A stretch of DNA of 64,000 nucleotides from positions 4,278,001 to 4,342,000 of the forward strand of contig NZ_UGYM01000002.1 of the NCBI RefSeq assembly GCF_900456975.1, written 5' to 3'. Position 1 is the stretch's first letter; the number at the start of each line of letters is the position of its first letter. A model generated the notes under the pieces. It saw only the letters and a program-made list of their open reading frames with translations, was not told the DNA's origin and did no database searches. A program made the position numbers and the translations under genes. The DNA is from Shewanella baltica. Lineage in GTDB: Bacteria; Pseudomonadota; Gammaproteobacteria; Enterobacterales; Shewanellaceae. Below, in pieces: positions 27,659 to 37,060 of the stretch.

Positions 27659-28171
27659 TTAAATCACCGGATGAACCAGTAATACCGCCCCGCTCCCCAA
27701 TGAGGCTCCCGCCAAAATATCTAAGGGATAATGCACGCCGAGTGCGATACGTGAGCCCCCTATGCTAAAAGCCCATAAAAACGCGATAGGAGCCGCAACG
27801 GGATAAACTTGCGCCACACTCATTGCCATCACAAAGGCGGCGGCCGTATGTCCCGACGGTAAACTGAAGCGATCAGATGGTTCAAAACCACTCTCAAATC
27901 CCACTAGCGCATGGCAGGGTCGTGTACGGCGAATGCTATTTTTCAACACTAAATACAGCGGCAACTCAACCAAAAAACTCGCTAACATCAAGTTGAATAA
28001 AACTTGCCCTTGAGCATGTGTCAGCATCAAGCCCACGGACAAATATAAATACACATGCCCATCGCCACTCGCTGATACCCGCTTTGCATGGGCATATAAA
28101 CCATGACGTTGGGTGAAACTCACGATATGACAAAACATTCGCTTATCTAAGTCTGCAACGTAACTCAACAT
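27659..28171 (-). CDS. PAP2 (type 2 phosphatidic acid phosphatase) family membrane protein
   Basis: This 170-residue protein has about four or five hydrophobic segments and the full acid-phosphatase signature: K-N-S-I-R-R-T-R-P, P-S-G-H near residue 110, and S-R-I-A-L-G-V-H-Y-P-L-D with the catalytic His. It probably dephosphorylates lipid phosphates, such as undecaprenyl pyrophosphate or phosphatidic acid, on the periplasmic side. AAGGAG lies before the ATG. It precedes the glycosyltransferase gene in the same direction. Confidence 0.92.
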   Translation of the reverse strand: MLSYVADLDKRMFCHIVSFTQRHGLYAHAKRVSASGDGHVYLYLSVGLMLTHAQGQVLFNLMLASFLVELPLYLVLKNSIRRTRPCHALVGFESGFEPSDRFSLPSGHTAAAFVMAMSVAQVYPVAAPIAFLWAFSIGGSRIALGVHYPLDILAGASLGSGAVLLVHPVI

Positions 28172-28584
28172 AAAACAGGCTCCTTGCTGGCATGCCAGCG
28201 AGTTTTACTGCGATGTTAATCTGTGCATTCTCTCGACGACGCTTAGAGTGCTTGGTATCACACAACCGACTCACCAAGGCCCTACTCACGATTGAATTCG
28301 TTATTTACCGTTTGCTGGCTAATTTAAAGTTTGCTAATGGTCAAACCCGAATCGAATTAGCTAAAGCACTATTAGATAACTTGAGACTAAGAAAGACCTG
28401 TGACGGCTAAGTGACATCTGCTCGAAGGTTTTATGACAAGAAGCATGGCTTGGGCTTTGATCTAGAAGGATTCTAGGGAGGTTATGCTGGAGCTAAGGGA
28501 TTTATTTAGGAATAGTGATAGGACTGAGACAGGATATTGTGTTGCTCTAAACGTGAATTCCAAGAGCAACACAATCAAATAAAC
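28172..28584. other. Intergenic region with a 13-bp hairpin, no gene seen
   Basis: This 413-bp gap has no convincing gene; a 72-codon plus-strand frame at 28192 has no ribosome site or family character. A 13-bp perfect inverted repeat (28536-28548 and 28563-28575, 14-nt loop) lies 9 bp downstream of the YgjV-like gene on the minus strand and probably marks its transcript end, although no T-run follows. Confidence 0.45.
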
Positions 28585-28833
28585 TTAGGCTGCGGCGGGA
28601 GTATTTGCCTTAGCACGGTAAATTTTCGTCAAATGGTAAATATTAATACAAGCAACAAACGCATTCATACCGGCCACAGGCCAAGCAGAAATAAACACCC
28701 CATAAACAACAAACAGGGTACATCCCACAAAATTCAACCATCGCAACCAAATGATATTCTTCATCATTAGAGAGATCGCCACCATTACAGAGGCAAAATA
28801 ACCAATAATTTCAATCGTATTTACAGCTTCCAT
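28585..28833 (-). CDS. Small inner membrane protein, YgjV-like
   Basis: This 82-residue protein is nearly all membrane, with three hydrophobic helices. The motifs I-G-Y-F-A-S, W-L-R-W-L-N-F-V-G-C and N-A-F-V-A-C-I-N-I-Y-H-L resemble the YgjV/PQ-loop-like family; function is unknown. I placed the start at ATG 28833, where AGAGGTG forms a good ribosome site; the frame upstream runs 17 codons further but is not family-like. Confidence 0.7.
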   Translation of the reverse strand: MEAVNTIEIIGYFASVMVAISLMMKNIIWLRWLNFVGCTLFVVYGVFISAWPVAGMNAFVACINIYHLTKIYRAKANTPAAA

Positions 28834-29157
28834 AGGCACCTCTCGAAGGCCCTCTACCGTCCATAAGCGTAACGGGGGGTCCATGCCCCTAAAGCAAATT
28901 AAGTTAAGTAAGTTAATTTAAACTTGGGATATAATACCAAAGCACGCAACAGAGTTGTAATAAAAAACCGTTATTTAATGACTAATATCAAGTTTTACCG
29001 CATAACTTCTAAAGTGCGACGAAAATTTACTACAGATGTGTTAACAGCCCAATGGCAACAATACCGTGATTGATAACACTTTTCTTTTCAAGAATCCCTT
29101 TTATACTGGCGTAAACTCGCTAAACTGTACGCAACGCGGATCAATAGGAGTGTAAAT
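28834..29157. other. Divergent upstream region of rraA, no gene seen
   Basis: These 324 bp separate the YgjV-like gene and rraA. An AT-rich inverted repeat (AAATTAA at 28896-28902 and TTAATTT at 28913-28919) is visible. A TATACT hexamer about 50 bp before rraA could be a -10 box, but I see no good -35 at the right distance. Confidence 0.35.
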
Positions 29158-29643
29158 ATGGAATACAACACCTCAGAATTATGTGACATGTACTTAGATG
29201 TCGTAGATGTAGTCGAGCCCATGTTCAGTAACTACGGTGGTTGTAGCTCTTTTGGCGGTTCTATTAGCACCATCAAGTGCTTTGAAGACAACGGCCTAAT
29301 CACCGAAGTCCTACAAGAGGATGGTCAAGGTAAAGTCTTACTCGTTGATGGCGGTGGCTCATTACGCCGTGCGCTGATCGATGGTGCTATCGCTGAACTT
29401 GCGGTTAGCAACAACTGGGAAGGCATTATCGTTTACGGTTCTGTACGCGATGTGGATGCATTGGAAGAGTTAGACATTGGTATTCAGGCTCTTGCCTCAA
29501 TTCCAGTGGGTGCTGATGGCAATTCAGTGGGCGAAGTGGAAATTCCGGTCAATTTTGGCGGTGTGACTTTCTTACCCGGCGATCACATTTATGCTGATAA
29601 CACAGGTGTGATTTTATCACCTGAACCACTCGACATTGAGTAA
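29158..29643 (+). CDS. rraA: Ribonuclease E activity regulator RraA
   Basis: This 161-residue protein, identical in length to E. coli RraA, is a trimeric protein that binds RNase E and modulates RNA decay. The sequence carries the family's N-terminal T-S-E-L-C-D, the [14 protein letters not shown] region, and [16 protein letters not shown]. It is not the related aldolase or methyltransferase (MenG-like) enzyme it was once mistaken for. AGGAG precedes the ATG. It has its own terminator. Confidence 0.95.
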   Translation: MEYNTSELCDMYLDVVDVVEPMFSNYGGCSSFGGSISTIKCFEDNGLITEVLQEDGQGKVLLVDGGGSLRRALIDGAIAELAVSNNWEGIIVYGSVRDVDALEELDIGIQALASIPVGADGNSVGEVEIPVNFGGVTFLPGDHIYADNTGVILSPEPLDIE

Positions 29644-29661
29644 TCTCACTGTTCAGCCAAG

Positions 29662-29686
29662 AAAGCCAGCTAAGCTGGCTTTTTTA
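29662..29686 (+). terminator. Rho-independent terminator of rraA
   Basis: An 8-bp stem AAGCCAGC/GCTGGCTT with a 3-nt loop is followed by TTTTT. Confidence 0.88.
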
Positions 29687-29772
29687 TTCACTATTTTCAG
29701 CGTTTCCCCATTGAATCCTCGCGCCACACTGGCCACAATAGCTCGACTCCGGCCGAATAAGAATATCAATCT

Positions 29773-30837
29773 ATGCCTGAATTTATTCCCTTTACCCAGA
29801 CAGATATTGCCTCATTAGTCAGCCCAAGAACCGGCGAAACTAAGTTAGGCCAATGCGTCCATCTGGCTAATCACGAACATACGTTAGAGACCATACTTGC
29901 GACAGCCAAAGCCCACGGGGCAAACTTTGCCATTTTCGGCGTTGGCGAAGATATCGGCCCACGCGCCAATTTGGGCCGCGGCGGCGCGACCGATGCGTTC
30001 ACTACCAGCATGCGCCAATGGCTCAATCTGCAATCTAATCGCTTTCTTTCCGGTGCCGAATGCCTAGTATTAGGCCAAGTGAACACCGCCGATCTGCAGC
30101 AACAAACCGCGGGTAATACAACAGCTAACACTAACGTCACCTTAGATGAATTACGCGATGCGGTGGAGCAACTCGATGAGCGCGTTATCCGTATCGTTAG
30201 TGCGATTTTGAAAGCGGGTTTAGAACCCATACTCATCGGCGGCGGTCACAACAATGCCTATGGTTTATTGATGGCGACCTACGGCCACTACCAACGCCAA
30301 GTGGCCGCAGTGAATCTCGATCCTCATTCGGATTTTCGTCTGCTTGAAGGTCGTCACAGCGGCAATGGTTTTAGTTACGCGGCCGATCGCGGCGCCTTAG
30401 GTTATTACCATGTATTGGGTTTACACGAGTTAAAAAACAGCGAAGTAAACTTAAGCCAACTTACTGAATTTGGCGGCACTTGGCATAGTTTTCAACAAAT
30501 TTGGATTCGCCGCGAAATCCGCCTCAGCCAAGCCTTGCTTGAGATCGCCGCCAAACTGAATGACTCAGGTTTGCCCGTAGGACTTGAGCTCGACGTCGAT
30601 GCTATCGCTAAAATGCCCAGTAGCGCCTCAACGGCAGCGGGGGTACCGCTGCTCGATGCGGCGCATTATGTCAGTTACATCGCCCGCCACTGCCCTTGCG
30701 CATATTTGCATTTAGCCGAGGCCGCGCCAAGTTGCCACGAAGCGGGAATTGAAGCTGGATTTAGGGATGTTGGCCAAAGCCTCAGCGAGCTTATCTACGC
30801 TTATGTGCAGGCTCGAATACAGTTTTTGGCGCAATGA
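29773..30837 (+). CDS. Ureohydrolase (arginase) family protein, formimidoylglutamase-like
   Basis: This 354-residue protein belongs to the arginase/agmatinase/formimidoylglutamase superfamily. All six binuclear manganese ligands are visible: His159 (G-G-G-H-N-N), Asp183, His185 and Asp187 (D-P-H-S-D), and Asp274 and Asp276 (D-V-D). The substrate is most likely formiminoglutamate, from the I-G-G-G-H-N-N-A-Y-G loop, but hut genes are absent here, so I do not call it hutG. It lies 130 bp after rraA, past a terminator, and so has its own promoter. Confidence 0.87.
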   Translation: MPEFIPFTQTDIASLVSPRTGETKLGQCVHLANHEHTLETILATAKAHGANFAIFGVGEDIGPRANLGRGGATDAFTTSMRQWLNLQSNRFLSGAECLVLGQVNTADLQQQTAGNTTANTNVTLDELRDAVEQLDERVIRIVSAILKAGLEPILIGGGHNNAYGLLMATYGHYQRQVAAVNLDPHSDFRLLEGRHSGNGFSYAADRGALGYYHVLGLHELKNSEVNLSQLTEFGGTWHSFQQIWIRREIRLSQALLEIAAKLNDSGLPVGLELDVDAIAKMPSSASTAAGVPLLDAAHYVSYIARHCPCAYLHLAEAAPSCHEAGIEAGFRDVGQSLSELIYAYVQARIQFLAQ

Positions 30838-31082
30838 GCGCCATCAGTTATAGCCAACTGGGCGCTAAGCTATTCACCAAATCCTGATATTGTGGTCTAA
30901 TGCCAGTCCATTTTACGTGGTCGACAAGCACTTAATCCTACGACTGTTAGGGTGTGCCTCAAGCTAAGGCATTGCAGTTAGTTTACTAGCTCGATCACAG
31001 AGTGATAGATCAAAGATTCAGCAAATGCAGGCGATGGCTTACACTCGCAACTAATACATTGCAAAACAATAGGAACACATTG

Positions 31083-31838
31083 ATGTCTGAGGGCGAATCT
31101 AAAAGTACCCACTTTGGTTACAAAACCGTAGAGGCCGATAAAAAGGCCGAACTCGTTGCCGGCGTGTTTCATTCTGTTGCCGCTAAGTACGACATAATGA
31201 ACGATGTGATGTCCTTCGGCATTCACCGTTTTTGGAAGCGTTACACCATTGAAGTATCTGGCGCACGCCCTGGCATGAAAGTGCTCGATTTGGCTGGCGG
31301 CACCGGCGACTTAACCGCAAAATTCTCTCACTTAGTGGGCGATAAAGGTGAAGTGGTTTTAGCTGACATTAACGATTCCATGTTGAAAGTCGGTCGCACT
31401 AAGTTGCGCGATAAGGGCATAGTCAACAATGTCAGTTATGTGCAAGCCAACGCCGAAGCACTGCCGTTTCCCGATAACCACTTCGACATCATTACCATCG
31501 CCTTTGGTCTGCGTAACGTGACCGATAAAGATGCGGCGCTGCGTTCAATGAACCGCGTGCTTAAGCCAGGTGGCAAGTTATTAGTGCTAGAGTTTTCTAA
31601 GCCTCAGCATGAAATTATGCGCAAAGTGTATGATTTATATAGCTTCAAAGTCTTACCTAAGATGGGCGAGCTCATAACTAAAGATGCCGACAGCTACGAG
31701 TATCTGGCTGAATCGATTCGTATGCATCCAGATCAAGACACATTAAAGCAAATGATGGTAGATGCAGGCTTTGAACAAGTCGACTACACCAACATGACCG
31801 ACGGCATTGTCGCATTGCACCGCGGTTATAAATTCTAA
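31083..31838 (+). CDS. ubiE: Ubiquinone/menaquinone biosynthesis C-methyltransferase UbiE
   Basis: This 251-residue SAM-dependent methyltransferase, the same length as E. coli UbiE, methylates demethylmenaquinone and a ubiquinone precursor. The SAM-binding motif [12 protein letters not shown], the V-L-A-D-I-N segment and the P-F-P-D-N-H-F-D block are present. ATG 31083 gives the family N-terminus ([13 protein letters not shown]); the frame is open further upstream but not related. Its stop overlaps the ubiJ start (TAATG). Confidence 0.96.
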
Positions 31839-32458
31839 TGATGCCGCAAGAAGTTGTGCTGCTTGTCTGCGCCGCAATTGAAACGGGCCTGAAAAAACTT
31901 CAGGCTCAAGCGGGTGACTACTATTCGCGCCAGCGCCAGTTGCATGGCAAAGTGTTCCGCATCCAATTGTCGCAGCTCAGCTGGCCACTCTATTTGGTGT
32001 TTGCCAAAGAGATCCAAGTACTGAGCCGCTATGAAGGCGATGTCGATGTCAGTCTGCATGCCGATGCGACCACGCTTTATCGCGTGTCCGAAGGCGCAAA
32101 CCTGACTGAACTTATCAAGCAAGATAAGCTCAAGCTTGAGGGCGATCTCAATTTATTACAAAGCTTTAGCCAATATCTACGCGGCATCGAGTTTGATTTT
32201 GCCGAGCCAATTTCGCGTTATTTAGGCGATGGTCCCACCCACAAGCTCATCAGCACAGGCCATCAGGCAAAGGGTTTTGCACTCGAAGTGTTGCGTAAAA
32301 CGCGCTCCCACTTAGGGCAACTCGCCGTTGAAGAGTATCGCCTCGCACCGCACCCAATTGAGTTACTTCATTTTCGCGATCAAATGGATGATTTAGTTGC
32401 CGATACCCGCGCGATTGAACAACGGATTGCCCAATTAAGAGATCAAATTAAGCCATGA
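31838..32458 (+). CDS. ubiJ: Ubiquinone biosynthesis accessory factor UbiJ
   Basis: This 206-residue protein has an N-terminal SCP2-like lipid-binding domain (V-F-R-I-Q-L, L-Y-L-V-F, V-D-V-S-L-H, L-K-L-E-G-D) and a C-terminal coiled helix rich in Glu and Gln. UbiJ binds ubiquinone intermediates and helps scaffold the soluble Ubi complex with UbiK. It starts inside the ubiE stop and ends overlapping ubiB by 4 bp, so the three are coupled. Confidence 0.93.
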   Translation: MMPQEVVLLVCAAIETGLKKLQAQAGDYYSRQRQLHGKVFRIQLSQLSWPLYLVFAKEIQVLSRYEGDVDVSLHADATTLYRVSEGANLTELIKQDKLKLEGDLNLLQSFSQYLRGIEFDFAEPISRYLGDGPTHKLISTGHQAKGFALEVLRKTRSHLGQLAVEEYRLAPHPIELLHFRDQMDDLVADTRAIEQRIAQLRDQIKP

Positions 32459-34104
32459 CCCTTGCCAGTATCCGCCGCGGTTACCATGTCATCAAGACCT
32501 TGCTTCAGTACGGGTTAGATGACGTATTGCCGCCAAAGATGACACCTTGGTACTTTAAACTCGCCCGTAATAGCCTGTTCTGGATCCGCAATAAGCATAA
32601 AAATAAGCCCGGTGGCGAACGCTTAAAATTGGCGATGCAGGAACTGGGCCCCGTTTATATCAAGCTTGGGCAAATGCTCTCGACCCGCCGCGATTTACTC
32701 AGCGATGAATGGGCCAGTGAATTAGCCATGCTACAGGACAAGGTGCCGCCCTTTGATGGTGCGCTCGCCCGCCAAGCGATTGAAGCTGAACTAAAAGCGC
32801 CGATTGAATCCCTATTCGATGACTTTAATGAAACCCCGCTGGCATCAGCCTCTATTTCTCAAGTGCATACAGCGACCTTAAAATCTAACGGCAAAGACGT
32901 CGTACTTAAGGTGCTACGGCCGAATGTAGAAACCAAGATTCAGGCCGATCTGCAGTTGATGTCGCAAACCGCCAAGTTGATTGAATACCTCCTCGGTGAA
33001 GGCAACCGCCTGCGCCCTGCCGAAGTGATCGAAGATTACCGAGTGACCATTTTAGGTGAGTTAAACCTTAAGCTCGAAGCATTAAACGCAGTCAAGTTAC
33101 GCAACAACTTCCTCGACTCAGATGCGCTCTATGTGCCTTATGTGTATGAAGAATTTTGCTATCCGCGCTTAATGGTGATGGAACGAATTTACGGTATTTC
33201 GGTCTCGGATATTGCCGCCCTTAAAGCGCAAGGCACCAACTTTAAGTTATTAGCTGAGCGCGGAGTAGAGCTGTTTTTCACCCAAGTGTTCCGCGATAAC
33301 TTTTTCCATGCCGACATGCATCCGGGCAATATCTTTATTTCCCGCGATCATCCAGAGAACCCTTATTACATTGGGCTCGATTGCGGCATTATGGGCACAC
33401 TCAGCGAAGTCGATAAACGCTATCTCGCCGAGAATTTCCTCGCCTTCTTTAATCGCGATTATCACCGAATTGCCCAGCTCTATATTGAATCAGGTTGGGT
33501 ATCTGAAAAAACCGATCTACAGGCCTTTGAACAGGCCATCAAAGTAGTGTGCGAACCTATGTTCAACAAGCCACTCGACGAGATTTCCTTTGGTCATGTG
33601 TTACTGGAATTATTCCGCACTGCACGCCACTTCGATATCGTGGTACAACCGCAGTTGGTATTGCTGGAAAAGACCTTACTTTATATCGAAGGCTTAGGTC
33701 GTCAGCTGTATCCGCAGTTGGATTTATGGCAAACAGCTAAACCGTTTTTAGAGCAGTGGATGGCCGACCAAGTAGGTCCTAAGGCTATGTTTAAAAAGGT
33801 ATCCACAAAACTGCCATATTGGGCTGATAAACTACCAGAATTCCCTGAACTGATTTACGATAACCTTAAGTTAGGCAGGAAATTGCTGAGTTCTCAGCAA
33901 CAAATGCTAGATAAGTATTTGAAATACCAGCAGCAGGCTCACAAGAGTAACTACTTGCTTATCACTTCTGCAGTTTTATTGATCTGTGGCACGTTATTGA
34001 TCAATAGAGACGCTACACTATGGACCCCTTATGTTTGTCTAGTTTCAGGCATTATATTGTGGTTTGTCGGATGGCGATCTAGGCCAAAGAATCGCAAATT
34101 TTAG
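32455..34104 (+). CDS. ubiB: Ubiquinone biosynthesis kinase-like protein UbiB
   Basis: This 549-residue ABC1/ADCK-family atypical kinase is required for aerobic ubiquinone synthesis. The K-x-G-Q motif (I-K-L-G-Q), the V-L-K-V-L-R-P lysine, and [10 protein letters not shown] are present, with two C-terminal membrane segments (about residues 500-545). UbiB probably extracts membrane-bound precursors for the Ubi complex. It overlaps the ubiJ stop by 4 bp and precedes the Tat genes. Confidence 0.95.
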   Translation: MTLASIRRGYHVIKTLLQYGLDDVLPPKMTPWYFKLARNSLFWIRNKHKNKPGGERLKLAMQELGPVYIKLGQMLSTRRDLLSDEWASELAMLQDKVPPFDGALARQAIEAELKAPIESLFDDFNETPLASASISQVHTATLKSNGKDVVLKVLRPNVETKIQADLQLMSQTAKLIEYLLGEGNRLRPAEVIEDYRVTILGELNLKLEALNAVKLRNNFLDSDALYVPYVYEEFCYPRLMVMERIYGISVSDIAALKAQGTNFKLLAERGVELFFTQVFRDNFFHADMHPGNIFISRDHPENPYYIGLDCGIMGTLSEVDKRYLAENFLAFFNRDYHRIAQLYIESGWVSEKTDLQAFEQAIKVVCEPMFNKPLDEISFGHVLLELFRTARHFDIVVQPQLVLLEKTLLYIEGLGRQLYPQLDLWQTAKPFLEQWMADQVGPKAMFKKVSTKLPYWADKLPEFPELIYDNLKLGRKLLSSQQQMLDKYLKYQQQAHKSNYLLITSAVLLICGTLLINRDATLWTPYVCLVSGIILWFVGWRSRPKNRKF

Positions 34105-34163
34105 CTAGCACTAATAAATCATAGGTTCATAATAGAACCGATATCAATTAAGAGGATACCTTC

Positions 34164-34403
34164 ATGGGTGGTATTAGTATTTGGCAACTTCTTATCGTTG
34201 CATTAATCGTTGTCTTGTTGTTTGGAACTAAAAAATTACGCTCTTTAGGCGGTGATTTAGGTGGTGCGGTGAAAGGCTTCAAAAACGCCATGTCTTCAGA
34301 AGAAGATAAAAAGGCATTAGAAGACACCGAAGCGGCTAAAACAGCACAAACGACTCAACAGGCGACTGAAAAGAAACCTGAGTCTAACAAAGAACAGGCG
34401 TAA
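34164..34403 (+). CDS. tatA: Sec-independent protein translocase subunit TatA
   Basis: This 79-residue pore-forming Tat component starts with a short periplasmic end and a single transmembrane helix ([16 protein letters not shown]), followed by the F-G-T-K-K-L-R hinge and an amphipathic helix ([17 protein letters not shown]), then a charged tail. AAGAGGA precedes the ATG. It is first in tatABC, which exports folded proteins with twin-arginine signals. Confidence 0.96.
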   Translation: MGGISIWQLLIVALIVVLLFGTKKLRSLGGDLGGAVKGFKNAMSSEEDKKALEDTEAAKTAQTTQQATEKKPESNKEQA

Positions 34404-34409
34404 CTCTTT

Positions 34410-34925
34410 ATGTTTGACGGTATCGGCTTTATGGAGCTGCTGCTGATCGGTGTTTTGGGGCTAGTGGTTCTTGGCCCCGAACGTCTACCGGTTGCGGTGC
34501 GTTCGATAACGAGTTGGATCCGTGCGATGAAACGCATGGCTAACTCGGTAAAAGAAGAACTTGAGCAGGAGCTGAAGATCGAGCAATTACATGCAGATCT
34601 TAAAAAAGCCGAGAGCAAAGGTTTATCTAACCTCTCACCTGAACTCAAAGAGTCTATTGAACAACTGAAGCAAGCGGCACAGTCGGTGAACCGTCCTTAT
34701 CAAGTTCAGGATCCGGTAAAAGATACGCCTGCGCCAGAGAATCAAATACATTCTCCAGTTTCGAGCACAGTTCAAACTAGCCAGGTTCACACTAGTCCAG
34801 CTCAAGCGAGCCAAGCTAATCCGACTGCCACTGTAGAGGCGAGTCCAACGTCGGCATCTCCCGCTACTCCAAGTGAGCCATCTCAGGGCGCGGATACCCG
34901 TTCTAACCCGAAAGCCAACGGATAA
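34410..34925 (+). CDS. tatB: Sec-independent protein translocase subunit TatB
   Basis: This 171-residue protein has an N-terminal membrane helix ([23 protein letters not shown]), then an amphipathic helix and a long Ser/Ala/Pro/Thr-rich disordered tail. The G-P-E-R-L-P hinge distinguishes TatB from TatA. It forms the substrate receptor with TatC. It follows tatA after 6 bp. Confidence 0.95.
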   Translation: MFDGIGFMELLLIGVLGLVVLGPERLPVAVRSITSWIRAMKRMANSVKEELEQELKIEQLHADLKKAESKGLSNLSPELKESIEQLKQAAQSVNRPYQVQDPVKDTPAPENQIHSPVSSTVQTSQVHTSPAQASQANPTATVEASPTSASPATPSEPSQGADTRSNPKANG

Positions 34926-34928
34926 TTC

Positions 34929-35684
34929 ATGTCGCAACAGCAGCCACTTATCAGCCATTTGCTTGAACTTAGGTCCAAGCTGCTAAAATCCATTGCCAGC
35001 GTGTTATCAGTGTTCATTTGCAGCGTGTACTGGGCAAATGATATCTACCATTACATGGCAATACCTTTAATGCAGTCTTTACCCCTTGGTGGCAGCATGA
35101 TTGCGACCGATGTCGCTGCCCCTTTCTTCGCGCCTTTTAAATTGACCCTAGTATTATCGTTTTTTGTGGCTGTGCCCTATGTGTTGTTCCAGATCTGGTC
35201 CTTTGTCGCACCGGGTTTATACAAACATGAAAAACGTTTAGTGATGCCACTGCTATTTAGCAGTACCTTATTGTTTTATCTCGGTATCGCCTTCGCTTAT
35301 TACATAGTATTCCCCGTCGTTTTTGGCTTCTTTGCTAACAATGCCCCAGAGGGCGTTCAAGTTGCGACCGACATTACCAGTTACCTTAACTTCATTCTGA
35401 AGCTGTTCTTTGCCTTTGGTCTATCCTTTGAAATCCCTATAGCCGTTGTTTTACTTTGCTGGGCGGGTGTGACAACACCTGAAGAACTTAAGCAAAAACG
35501 TCCTTATATCGTCGTAGGCGCCTTCGTTGTGGGCATGCTGTTAACCCCACCCGATGTAATTTCCCAGACTATGCTTGCCGTACCAATGCTGTTATTGTTC
35601 GAAGGCGGTTTATTAGCGGCTCGTTTCTACAGCAAGCAAGGTGACGACGAGTCAGACGAAGATAGCGAACAAACAAACGACTAA
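34929..35684 (+). CDS. tatC: Sec-independent protein translocase subunit TatC
   Basis: This 251-residue polytopic membrane protein has six predicted helices and the N-terminal H-L-L-E-L-R-S-K-L motif that contacts the twin-arginine signal. The F-x-P-F-K loop (here F-F-A-P-F-K) and the G-F-F-A-N-N region are conserved. It follows tatB by 3 bp. Confidence 0.96.
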   Translation: MSQQQPLISHLLELRSKLLKSIASVLSVFICSVYWANDIYHYMAIPLMQSLPLGGSMIATDVAAPFFAPFKLTLVLSFFVAVPYVLFQIWSFVAPGLYKHEKRLVMPLLFSSTLLFYLGIAFAYYIVFPVVFGFFANNAPEGVQVATDITSYLNFILKLFFAFGLSFEIPIAVVLLCWAGVTTPEELKQKRPYIVVGAFVVGMLLTPPDVISQTMLAVPMLLLFEGGLLAARFYSKQGDDESDEDSEQTND

Positions 35685-35729
35685 CGTCCTCGATGGCGTT
35701 AGGGGAATAATATAATAAGGAACATTCTC

Positions 35730-36257
35730 ATGCGCTTAACTCTTATGGCAGCAGCAATTATGCTGGTATCAGTCCAAGCAAATGCCAGCATTGAACAACA
35801 GTTAACCCAATGTGCAGCAACAGCCGATAAACTCGACCGCTTGATTTGCTATGACAAGCTAGCAGAAAACGTCAAAAGCGTAACACCAGCTTTGGCGAGC
35901 ACTCAAGTTGCGCCTGCGACTGTAGCAACCGTTGCAGCCCCGACTGCTGTAGCAGTAGCGGCCACCGCGCCCCAAGCACCAGCCGCTAATATTGTCGATG
36001 ACTTTGGGATGGAAGCTAAGCGCGTTCAAGAAAATACGGTCGATAAGATTTATCTTGAAGTACAGTCTATGACTGAAGATCCCTACGGTGCTATCAAAGT
36101 AACATTCACTAATGGTCAGGTATGGAAACAAACCGACGGCCGTAAGTTCAACTTAAAGCAAGGCGAAAAAGTCTACATTGAAAAAGCAGCCCTAGGCTCT
36201 TTCTTAATGGGCACTGATGAGCGCAATGCCAAGGCACGGGTAAAACGCCTAAACTAA
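35730..36257 (+). CDS. Periplasmic protein of unknown function in the tat-hemB region
   Basis: This 175-residue protein has a signal peptide (cut near Ala-Asn-Ala, residue 19), a conserved N-terminal Cys pair (C-A-A-T-A-D-K-L-D-R-L-I-C-Y-D-K-L-A) that recalls the VasI-type exported proteins, an Ala/Val/Pro linker, and a C-terminal domain with I-K-V-T-F-T-N-G-Q-V-W-K-Q-T. I do not know a function; the C-terminal part reads as a small beta-rich domain. AAGGA precedes the ATG, and its stop overlaps tatD. Confidence 0.7.
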   Translation: MRLTLMAAAIMLVSVQANASIEQQLTQCAATADKLDRLICYDKLAENVKSVTPALASTQVAPATVATVAAPTAVAVAATAPQAPAANIVDDFGMEAKRVQENTVDKIYLEVQSMTEDPYGAIKVTFTNGQVWKQTDGRKFNLKQGEKVYIEKAALGSFLMGTDERNAKARVKRLN

Positions 36258-37060
36258 TGCCCTCATACATAGATATCGCTGTCAATTTACTTGGCAGCGC
36301 ACTCGAGCCAGACACAGCATCGATAATACAAGCGGCGGCGGACCAAGGGGTTTCGCCGTTAATTGTTATTGGCAGCGATTTAACTGAAAGTGCAGCTGCC
36401 ATCGCGATTTGCCAACAATATCCCAATCAACTTTATTGCACTGCTGGCGTACACCCTCACCATGCCAGTGGCTGGCAAGCTGACTCAAGCAAGCAACAAG
36501 CCGAACTCTGCCAAGCACCGCAAGTGGTTGCCGTTGGCGAATGTGGCTTAGACTACAATCGTGATTTATCTCCTCGCCCCATCCAGCGCCAAGCATTTAT
36601 TGCCCAACTCGCCTTAGCCGTTGAACTGCAAATGCCCGTACTGATGCACGAGCGCGAAGCTCACGAAGACTTTATTGCTATCCTGCGGGAATATCGCCCA
36701 CAGCTTAGTGGCGCGCTTTTACATTGTTTCACTGGCACTCACGCCCAAATGGAAGCCTATATCGACCTCGATTTGCATTTAGGCATTACAGGCTGGGTTT
36801 GCGATGAAAGACGTGGCCAAGAGTTAGCGCAACTCGTGCCATTTATTCCGCAGAACCGCATTTTAATCGAAACCGATAGCCCGTACTTATTGCCTCGCAG
36901 CATGAGGCCTAAGCCTAAATCGAGTAAGAACAAGCCCGAATATCTCCCCTACATCGCGAGTTATATTGCAAACTTGCGCGGTGAAAATGCTGATGAGTTT
37001 GCAGCGCGTTGCTACCAGAATAGCGTAGCTTTTTTTAATTTGGACCGAGTCCATGCTTAA
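36257..37060 (+). CDS. tatD: TatD-family metal-dependent hydrolase (DNase)
   Basis: This 267-residue TIM-barrel enzyme, like E. coli TatD, is probably a Mg-dependent 3'-5' exonuclease involved in DNA repair, not protein export. Metal ligands are visible as V-G-E-C-G-L-D-Y near residue 95, H-E-R-E near 130, and H-C-F-T-G near 155, with E-T-D-S-P-Y near 205. The usual first H-x-H is replaced by I-D-I-A-V-N-L. It overlaps the previous stop (TAATG) and the next start by 8 bp. Confidence 0.87.
   Translation: MPSYIDIAVNLLGSALEPDTASIIQAAADQGVSPLIVIGSDLTESAAAIAICQQYPNQLYCTAGVHPHHASGWQADSSKQQAELCQAPQVVAVGECGLDYNRDLSPRPIQRQAFIAQLALAVELQMPVLMHEREAHEDFIAILREYRPQLSGALLHCFTGTHAQMEAYIDLDLHLGITGWVCDERRGQELAQLVPFIPQNRILIETDSPYLLPRSMRPKPKSSKNKPEYLPYIASYIANLRGENADEFAARCYQNSVAFFNLDRVHA

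Noticed and set aside
28192..28410. 72-codon plus-strand frame in the gap after the PAP2 gene
   Set aside because: No ribosome site and no family resemblance.
29105..29140. rraA promoter
   Set aside because: TATACT is a fair -10, but the -35 region 17 bp upstream does not fit.
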